DNA from: Qingshengfaniella alkalisoli
GTDB taxonomy: Bacteria > Pseudomonadota > Alphaproteobacteria > Rhodobacterales > Rhodobacteraceae
DNA length: 64,000 nt
Assembly: GCF_007855645.1 (NCBI RefSeq)
Contig: NZ_CP042262.1
Coordinates: forward strand, 372,001 to 436,000
Direction of reading: 5' to 3'
Shown here: positions 58,703 through 64,000 of the stretch, piece after piece
How the letters are laid out: every line of letters begins with the position of its first letter
How positions within the stretch are numbered: position 1 is the stretch's first letter
The notes under the pieces: generated by a model
What the model saw: the letters and a program-made list of their open reading frames with translations, nothing else
Told to the model about the DNA's origin: nothing
Databases searched by the model: none
Program-made: the position numbers and the translations under genes

Positions 58703-59566
58703 TTGAGCGATCAAGACCTCACTCAATTGCACTCTCTGATCTCCAAGCATTCAGAGAAACTTACTCCGGCTGACGCGCGTATTCTTGATGTGCTCATCAG
58801 CGATCCAATACGCGCAGCCATGCAAGACGGCAAGGAGGTGTCCGATCGTGCTGGTGTCCATCCTTCATCAGCTGTTCGGCTCGCGCGAAGGCTGGGGTTT
58901 TCAGGATATCGAGACCTCAAAGCGTTTCTGCAGGATAGTCTGACACGCGAGCACGGAGACTTCATCCATGCAGAGTCCAGGATCGCCGCAAGACTGGCTC
59001 GCTCTGAAGAACGCAGTCTCGTCCAAGACGTCCTGGACAGTGAAATTGCAACCCTACAGGCCGCGCGCGACACCATTTCCGACACTGATATCCGCCACTT
59101 TTCTGAAGCGGTCATGGCAGCGCGCCGCGTGTTTCTGTTCGGACAGGGGCATGGGGCAGCAATAGCAAAGCTTGTCGAGATCAGGTTGCAAAGATCTGGC
59201 TATGATGCACGAGACATGTCCGGGTCCGACCAACAAATGGCCGAGCAAATCGCCTCGATGACTGCGCGCGATGTCGTTTGGATATTTGCTTTCAGGCAGA
59301 TATCCAAGCGCCTGCAACGGATGCATAATGTTTTGGTCAGCGGCGGCGTGAAAACACTCGTTATATCCGACATTCGAGCAGCCCGGTTCCTGCCGAAACC
59401 CACGTTGCAGATCAATGTATCGCGCGGGGCACCGGGCGAACACCAATCAATCGCCACCCCGATGACAATCGCCAACGGGATTATTCTCGATCTGGCGCGC
59501 ATCGACGATGGTCAGACACTCAACGCATTGTCGAAATTCACTGAGGTGCGGCAAAGCATGGCGTGA
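58703..59566 (+). CDS. RpiR-family transcriptional regulator (HTH plus SIS)
   Basis: A 287-residue regulator. An N-terminal RpiR helix-turn-helix (LTPADARILDVLISDPIRAAMQDGKEVSDRAGVHPSSAVRLARRLGFSGYRDLKAFL) is followed by a SIS sugar-phosphate-binding domain (AVMAARRVFLFGQGHGAAIAKLVEIRLQRSG, ARDVVWIFAFRQISKRLQRM). SIS domains bind phosphosugars. It starts at a TTG (58703) with a weak GAGCGGA upstream. It probably regulates the ugp-like operon. Confidence 0.92.
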   Translation: MSDQDLTQLHSLISKHSEKLTPADARILDVLISDPIRAAMQDGKEVSDRAGVHPSSAVRLARRLGFSGYRDLKAFLQDSLTREHGDFIHAESRIAARLARSEERSLVQDVLDSEIATLQAARDTISDTDIRHFSEAVMAARRVFLFGQGHGAAIAKLVEIRLQRSGYDARDMSGSDQQMAEQIASMTARDVVWIFAFRQISKRLQRMHNVLVSGGVKTLVISDIRAARFLPKPTLQINVSRGAPGEHQSIATPMTIANGIILDLARIDDGQTLNALSKFTEVRQSMA

Positions 59567-59651
59567 CGATGATGGCCAAGGCACCCGTCGTTTAGGGACT
59601 GAGCCCCTTACATCGTTGATCGCGCCGCAAGTATTCCAATTGAACGGTTCT

Positions 59652-59730
59652 GAAGGTGTAGACGCCCCCGCTGGCCTCGAGGTGCCATTGTGGGCTTGCC
59701 AGCAACCTGAATGGCGCCGTCTACACCTTC
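59652..59730. repeat. 13-bp perfect inverted repeat
   Basis: GAAGGTGTAGACG (59652-59664) is repeated inverted as CGTCTACACCTTC (59718-59730), 53 bp apart. Further partial copies of AAGGTGTA occur at 59740. The rest of 59567-59840 has no gene. Origin is probably a transposable-element end or a short MITE-like repeat. Confidence 0.5.
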
Positions 59731-59840
59731 AAAGCTCTTCAAGGTGTACCCAAGAACAGCATGACAAGGCGTACCGCAATCACATCACGATACGCCAGCG
59801 CTGTTAGGCACCTAGGTTGTCCTGACCTGCCACTGAACTT

Positions 59841-60074
59841 TCATCCAGCCGCGACTTGAGCCCGGTTCGGGTTTACGCCAATCGGCGCAGGTGGAGCAAT
59901 CGCCCGACGCGCGGAGTCTTCATCTCGCACAGTGGGTCGGGCGATTGCGGTGATCGGGGTCCGCGCGTAGTCGGGCGGGGCCTGGTAATCCAAGGCCGAA
60001 TGTGGGCGTTCGGTGTTGTAGTCCGACGCCCAGGCCGCAACCACGACACGCGCGTGTGCCAAGGGACCGAACAC
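59841..60074 (-). pseudogene. IS3-family OrfB C-terminal fragment
   Basis: The minus strand encodes FGPLAHARVVVAAWASDYN then TERPHSALDYQAPPDYA, the conserved C-terminal end of IS3-type integrase-like transposases (W..DYN..RPHSALGY.TP). The typical Arg/Pro/Ala-rich tail ends at 59841. The catalytic core is absent. The fragment abuts the IclR stop codon at 60076. Confidence 0.82.
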
Positions 60075-60075
60075 T

Positions 60076-60864
60076 TTATGTGTTCAGATCGGCTCCCAAC
60101 CGCTGTGAAATAGTAGAGGCAATCCCTTTAAGTGTCGTCACGATCTTCGTTTCTTTCTCGGTCGTTACTTCCTCTACTGGAAGGCTGACCGCGACACCGG
60201 CAACTGGCGCATTGGCAGAATTCAGCACCGGACATCCGAAACAAATCATACCGTCGCTAACGGCTTGATTGTCGACGGAGTAACCGCGCCTCCTGGTCTC
60301 CTGGACAAGCCTCAGAAGATCATCGAGCGTTTGCGGCGAACGCGACGTCATGGACGGCGGCATGCCATCCTGAAAGCGACGGCGGATTTCACTGTCTGTC
60401 ATACAACTCATGAAGGCGTGGCCCGTCGCTGTAAAAGCCATGGGCAAACGCATTCCAACCCGAAAGCTGAACCATGGCGTATGATCCGAGTTTCGAGCGC
60501 CGATATAAACGACCTCATTGCCGTCCAAAACGGAAAGCGTGATCGTCGCACCCTGCAGTTCAATCGCACCCTCATCCCAAATCCGTGCAAACTCGGCGGC
60601 GACGTCGCTGCGATGAGAAAAGGCCCGTGACCATCGCATCACATGGGGACCAATTGCAAATGTCTGGTCCGAGTTTCGGACAAGCAGATCAAGTGACGTA
60701 AGGGTGGCACATATGGCATGGACAGAACTTCGTGCCAGGTTCATCCGTCGACTGATCTCGGAGACGGTCAGCGCTCCCTGTTCCCCCGCTACAAGATCGA
60801 GAACCAAAGTAGAGCGATTGATCGCCGGAACCAAAGATTTTTTTGCCTTCGTATCCTCTGCCAT
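60076..60864 (-). CDS. IclR-family transcriptional regulator
   Basis: A 262-residue IclR regulator. The N-terminal winged helix reads AINRSTLVLDLVAGEQGALTVSEISRRMNLARSSVHAICATL. The effector domain contains GMRLPMAFTATGHAFMSCM (the conserved A.GRA-type turn), RRRGYSVDNQAVSDGMICFGCPVLNSANAPVAGVAVSLP. It is divergent from the HAAT binding-protein gene, the likely target. The C-terminus ends exactly where the IS3 remnant begins, so the last residues may have been rewritten by the insertion. Confidence 0.93.
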   Translation of the reverse strand: MAEDTKAKKSLVPAINRSTLVLDLVAGEQGALTVSEISRRMNLARSSVHAICATLTSLDLLVRNSDQTFAIGPHVMRWSRAFSHRSDVAAEFARIWDEGAIELQGATITLSVLDGNEVVYIGARNSDHTPWFSFRVGMRLPMAFTATGHAFMSCMTDSEIRRRFQDGMPPSMTSRSPQTLDDLLRLVQETRRRGYSVDNQAVSDGMICFGCPVLNSANAPVAGVAVSLPVEEVTTEKETKIVTTLKGIASTISQRLGADLNT

Positions 60865-60927
60865 TCTGATGGTTCACACCCTGAGTTCTTTCAATAACGA
60901 AATTGACGCAACGTCGATCTTCTGATT

Positions 60928-60961
60928 AGTATTCGATATAAAGAACGCTGTCCAGAATACT
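60928..60961. promoter_or_regulatory. Candidate IclR binding region
   Basis: AGTATTC (60928-60934) and GAATACT (60955-60961) form a perfect 7-bp inverted repeat spaced by 20 bp, in the AT-rich divergent gap between iclR and the HAAT SBP gene. Spacing allows two dimers or one tetramer. Function is inferred. Confidence 0.4.
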
Positions 60962-61085
60962 GAACAAACAGACTTGGTGAGGGTGAGTAACAGGATTGGC
61001 GAAAGTGTTGAAGGTCACGATACAGAACTAAGAAATATGCGTCTGATGGCTACGCATCTGAAGTTTGATGGGAGGAAATCTGAAC

Positions 61086-62348
61086 ATGAAGACCTGCGTA
61101 TTTGCACTGACACTTGGCACTGCACTGGCATCGTCCGGTGCTGTGATGGCACAGGACAGTTTCAAGATCGGGGTGCCGGTCTTTCTGTCCGGCGCGGCAG
61201 CGGGACCATTCGGCGAACCGGAGAAACAGGCCGCCGAACTCCTGTTCGACGCGCTTAACGCGGGTGAGGTGCCGGGACCTTACAACACCGTCGGTATCAA
61301 CGGCCGGACGATCGAGGCGCGTTTTACCGACGAGGCATCAGACGCGGCGGTCGAGTACCGCAACCTTGTCGAACGCGACGGGGTGGACGCGGTGATCGGC
61401 TACACGTCTTCGGGCAACTGCAAGACGGTGGCGCCGCTGGCCGAAGAATTGGAAACCTTTACCGTTTTCGTCGATTGCGGCACGCCCCAGATTTTCGAAG
61501 AAGTCGTCACCGACCCGAAATTCCTGTTCCGCACCGGACCGACGGCAACGTCCGACGCGGTTGGCGCGGCGCGTTACCTGGTCGATAGCGGCGCGGACCT
61601 GTCGCGCGTCGCCGGGATCAACCAGAACTACGCCTGGGGACAGGACAACTGGCGCGATTTCACCGCTTCGCTGAAGGCGCTGGATACCGGGTCGGAAATC
61701 GTGTCCGAACAGTTCCCGCAGCTTGGCGCGGGTCAGTACGGGGCCGAGGTCTCGGCGCTGCTGACATCATCGCCGACGGTGGTGTTCAACTCGTTCTGGG
61801 GCGGCGACCTGGAGGCGTTCGTGCTGCAATCCGCGCCGCGCGGGCTGTTCGCGCGCTCTACGGTGCTGATGACCTGCGGCGAGGCGCTGTTCCCGACGAT
61901 CACCAAGGACGTTCCCGAAGGCGCGATCGTGTCCGCGCGCGGCCCGTTCAGCGTCTTTGCACCTGAAAACGAGCTGTCCACCTGGTTCTCGGCCGCCTAC
62001 GAGGAACGGTTCGGCACCATGGCCACCTATCCCGCGTGGAAGATGGCGCAGGCCATCCTTGGCGCCAAGGCTGCGTTCGAGAAGGCGGGCGAAGGTGCGA
62101 CCGGGGCCGATGCCGCCGCCGCCTTTGCCGGGATGGAATTCGAAGCGCCTTCGGGCACCGTGAAGATGGCGAATGCCAACGGGCACCAGGCCATCCAGGG
62201 CATCGGGTTCGGAACTTACGCGCTGGTGGACGGTGAACCCACGGTCGAGAACGTCAAGTTCTACGAGGCCGAATGCACCAGCCCGCCCGCCGACATGACC
62301 GCCGCCGCGTGGATCGAGGCCGGTTTCGAAGGCGCGATCTGCGACTGA
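61086..62348 (+). CDS. Branched-chain amino acid/amide-type ABC substrate-binding protein
   Basis: A 420-residue periplasmic binding protein of the LivK/UrtA/AmiC type (SBP family 6). The signal peptide is MKTCVFALTLGTALASSG to about AVMAQDS (23). FKIGVPVFLSGAAAGPFGEPEKQAAELLFDALNAGE, VGINGRTIEARFTDEASDAA and VIGYTSSGNCKTVAPLAEE are standard. The long insert PGPYNTVGING and cysteine-containing ends are notable. ATG 61086 has GGGAGGA upstream. Composition is visibly more GC-rich than upstream genes. Ligand unknown. Confidence 0.92.
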   Translation: MKTCVFALTLGTALASSGAVMAQDSFKIGVPVFLSGAAAGPFGEPEKQAAELLFDALNAGEVPGPYNTVGINGRTIEARFTDEASDAAVEYRNLVERDGVDAVIGYTSSGNCKTVAPLAEELETFTVFVDCGTPQIFEEVVTDPKFLFRTGPTATSDAVGAARYLVDSGADLSRVAGINQNYAWGQDNWRDFTASLKALDTGSEIVSEQFPQLGAGQYGAEVSALLTSSPTVVFNSFWGGDLEAFVLQSAPRGLFARSTVLMTCGEALFPTITKDVPEGAIVSARGPFSVFAPENELSTWFSAAYEERFGTMATYPAWKMAQAILGAKAAFEKAGEGATGADAAAAFAGMEFEAPSGTVKMANANGHQAIQGIGFGTYALVDGEPTVENVKFYEAECTSPPADMTAAAWIEAGFEGAICD

Positions 62349-62363
62349 TCGCCTAGAACGGAT

Positions 62364-62388
62364 CGGGACGCGAGGGTGCCGCGTCCCG
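62364..62388 (+). terminator. GC-rich hairpin between HAAT SBP and LivH
   Basis: CGGGACGCG (62364-62372) and CGCGTCCCG (62380-62388) form a perfect 9-bp stem with loop AGGGTGC, 15 nt after the SBP stop. No U-tract follows. Confidence 0.6.
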
Positions 62389-62415
62389 CCCATTTCCGAT
62401 CAACGGACGGACAAG

Positions 62416-63312
62416 ATGCTGAAATTCTCCGCCATCATGCTCGACGGGATGAACTATGCCGCCTGGCTATTCCTGGTTGCCGTCGGGCTGACGCTGATCT
62501 ACGGGGTCATGCGTATCCTTAACATCGCTCACGGGGCATTTTATGCCATCGGGGCCTATGTCTGCGCCTCGGCGCTTGGGGTCTATTACGGCGCGGGCCT
62601 GCCCGAGGCGCTGGCCTTCCTTGCCATGGGCGTGGCTGCGCTGGTGGCGGGCGTGGTGCTTGGCCTGGCCGTGGAACGCGGCGTGCTGCGGTTCCTTTAC
62701 GGGCGCGACGAGGTGCTGATGGTACTGGTCACCTACGCGATGTTCCTGATCCTCGAGGACGCGGTGAAGATGATCTGGGGCGTGAACAGCTATTTCGTCT
62801 ACCAGCCCTATGCCTATTTCGGCTTCGTCGAGATCGGCGGGCTGCCCTACCAGGTCTATGATCTGCTGATGGTCGTGCTGGCGGTGGTTCTGGGACTGGG
62901 GCTATGGTTCTGGCTGGAACGCACGCGGATGGGCCGGATGACCACTGCCGTCGTCGCCGACCGTGAAATCAGCGCGGCGATGGGGATCAACGTCACCCGC
63001 ATCTTCGCGACAACCTTCGCCATTGGCACGGTGTTCGCCGTCGTGGGCGGCGTTGTGACCGCGCCGAAGATCGCCGTGACACCGGGTATCGGGGTCGAGG
63101 TCATCATCCTGGCCTTCGCGGTGGTCGTCATCGGCGGGCTGGGTTCTATCCCCGGCGCGGCCATCGGCGCGATCTTTGCCGGCTATGCACGCGCGCTGTG
63201 CGTTCACCTTGCGCCGCAATTCGACCTGTTCGCCATCTACGCGGTCATGGCCGCCGTGCTGGCCGTGCGCCCACATGGGCTGTTCGCCAAGACCTCGGGA
63301 CGCAAAATATGA
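62416..63312 (+). CDS. livH: Branched-chain amino acid-type ABC permease LivH
   Basis: A 298-residue HAAT permease. It has WLFLVAVGLTLIYGVMRILNIAHGAFYAIGAYV, the LivH hallmark, MTTAVVADREISAAMGINVTRIFATTFAIGTVFAVVGG in the coupling loop, and VVVIGGLGSIPGAAIGAIFAG. It overlaps the next gene by 4 bp. Confidence 0.95.
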   Translation: MLKFSAIMLDGMNYAAWLFLVAVGLTLIYGVMRILNIAHGAFYAIGAYVCASALGVYYGAGLPEALAFLAMGVAALVAGVVLGLAVERGVLRFLYGRDEVLMVLVTYAMFLILEDAVKMIWGVNSYFVYQPYAYFGFVEIGGLPYQVYDLLMVVLAVVLGLGLWFWLERTRMGRMTTAVVADREISAAMGINVTRIFATTFAIGTVFAVVGGVVTAPKIAVTPGIGVEVIILAFAVVVIGGLGSIPGAAIGAIFAGYARALCVHLAPQFDLFAIYAVMAAVLAVRPHGLFAKTSGRKI

Positions 63313-64000
63313 TGAAAACGGATTTCCGCCGCGAACCCGTCTATATCGCCGTTCTGGCGGTGTTACTGGTTCTTGCATTCTTCCTGCCCGGCTGGCTGCG
63401 CTTTCTGCTGCAGACCGCGCTTGGGGGCGGGCTGGTGGCGCTTGGCGTCGTGTTGCAGATGCGCGCGGGGCTCGTGAACTTCGGGCAGGGGCTGTATTAC
63501 TGCATCGGCGGCTACACGGTTGGCATGCTGGCCGCCAAGGCCGGGATCACCGAGGCCGCGATCCTGCTGCCTGCCGCCGTAATTGCCGCGCTGGTCATCG
63601 GGGCTGTGCTGGCGCTGCTTCTGTCGCGTTACCGTGAAATATTCTACGCGATGCTGTCGTTGGCCGTGTCGATGATCCTTTACGGGCTTCTGGTCAAGGC
63701 GGCGTGGCTGGGATCGACCGACGGATTCAACGTGCCGCCGGTCAGCTATTTCGGTTGGCTGCCCGATCGCGGTGTGCGGCCCGACATCGCCTATGGGGTG
63801 ACGGCGGTGCTGACGGTGCTGGCTTGCTTCTTGGTCGCGCGCTACCTGCGTTCGGGCGCGGGCATGCTGTGCGAGGCGGTGGCCGAGAACGAGATCCGGC
63901 TGGAGTACCTGGGCGCGTCGCCCCGGCGCATCGTCAGCATCACCATCGTCATCGCCGCCGGCCTGTCGGGGCTGGGGGGCGGGATCCTTGCCATTTCCAC
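63309..64000 (+). CDS. livM: Branched-chain amino acid-type ABC permease LivM, truncated by window end
   Basis: The N-terminal 230 residues of the second HAAT permease. ATG 63309 overlaps the LivH stop. Motifs include GLVALGVVLQMRAGLVNFGQGLYYCIGGYTVGMLAAKAG, YAMLSLAVSMILYGLLV, and ENEIRLEYLGASPRRIVSITIVIAAGLSGLGGGILAIS at the edge, the LivM coupling region. ATPase genes probably follow outside the window. Confidence 0.94.
   Translation, partial: MMKTDFRREPVYIAVLAVLLVLAFFLPGWLRFLLQTALGGGLVALGVVLQMRAGLVNFGQGLYYCIGGYTVGMLAAKAGITEAAILLPAAVIAALVIGAVLALLLSRYREIFYAMLSLAVSMILYGLLVKAAWLGSTDGFNVPPVSYFGWLPDRGVRPDIAYGVTAVLTVLACFLVARYLRSGAGMLCEAVAENEIRLEYLGASPRRIVSITIVIAAGLSGLGGGILAIS

Noticed and set aside
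1-64000. CRISPR arrays, tRNA or rRNA genes, prophage or toxin-antitoxin pairs
   Set aside because: No regularly spaced repeats, no tRNA-like sequence and no matching protein motifs were noticed on reading.

Overview
The window looks like a transporter-rich accessory replicon or genomic island of an alphaproteobacterium, most likely a Rhodobacteraceae (Roseobacter-group) member. The basis is moderately high G+C, TRAP, TTT and ABC importers packed next to small catabolic operons, GntR/FCD, IclR, ROK and RpiR regulators, an iron box of the rhizobial/roseobacter RirA type (TGA-N9-TCA), and degenerate IS3, IS5, IS6 and possibly IS66 fragments between the operons. No rRNA, tRNA, CRISPR array, prophage or replication gene was recognised.

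Layout. 1-5.8 kb: a dipeptide/oligopeptide ABC importer. Its binding protein (cut by the left edge) and an XRE-cupin regulator are on the minus strand; two permeases, two ATPases and a GAF protein are divergent on the plus strand. 6.2-12.7 kb: an enol-lactone and short-chain-acid island with LysR, a PcaD-like hydrolase, an SDR, a muconolactone-isomerase-like protein, a YciI protein, an AtoE carrier, a 3-hydroxyacyl-CoA dehydrogenase and a cyclase-family hydrolase. 12.9-18.1 kb: a tctCBA operon continuing into an SDR, a GntR regulator and an RraA-family aldolase. 18.4-23.4 kb: a TRAP operon (dctP, TetR, dctQ, dctM) ending in an amidohydrolase, with a perfect inverted repeat over its -35 region. 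23.4-24.3 kb: insertion-sequence debris. 24.3-30.5 kb: a siderophore receptor and a ferric-siderophore ABC importer. 30.9-31.4 kb: IS6 pseudogene. 31.5-34.8 kb: an orphan oligopeptide/oligosaccharide-type binding protein with an unassigned protein. 35.3-42.7 kb: uxuB-uxuA, a GntR regulator, dctPQM and a zinc alcohol dehydrogenase, which together read as a hexonate/hexuronate pathway. 43.1-53.2 kb: a CUT1 sugar ABC importer with a PfkB kinase and an argininosuccinate-lyase-like C-N lyase, divergent from a ROK regulator and a large PIG-L deacetylase. 53.8-59.6 kb: a ugp-like glycerophosphodiester/glycerol-3-phosphate operon with an RpiR regulator. 59.8-64 kb: IS3 remnant, IclR regulator and a branched-chain-amino-acid-type (HAAT) importer cut by the right edge.

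Each block pairs one importer with a local regulator and one to four enzymes, so the DNA is a series of self-contained nutrient-scavenging cassettes. The block most likely to be undescribed is 43.1-53.2 kb: a sugar-type importer, a fumarase-superfamily C-N lyase, a sugar kinase and a de-N-acylase under one ROK regulator suggest catabolism of an N-substituted amino sugar or sugar-amino-acid adduct. Recurrent GC-rich hairpins follow five of the binding-protein genes and probably set binding-protein excess.
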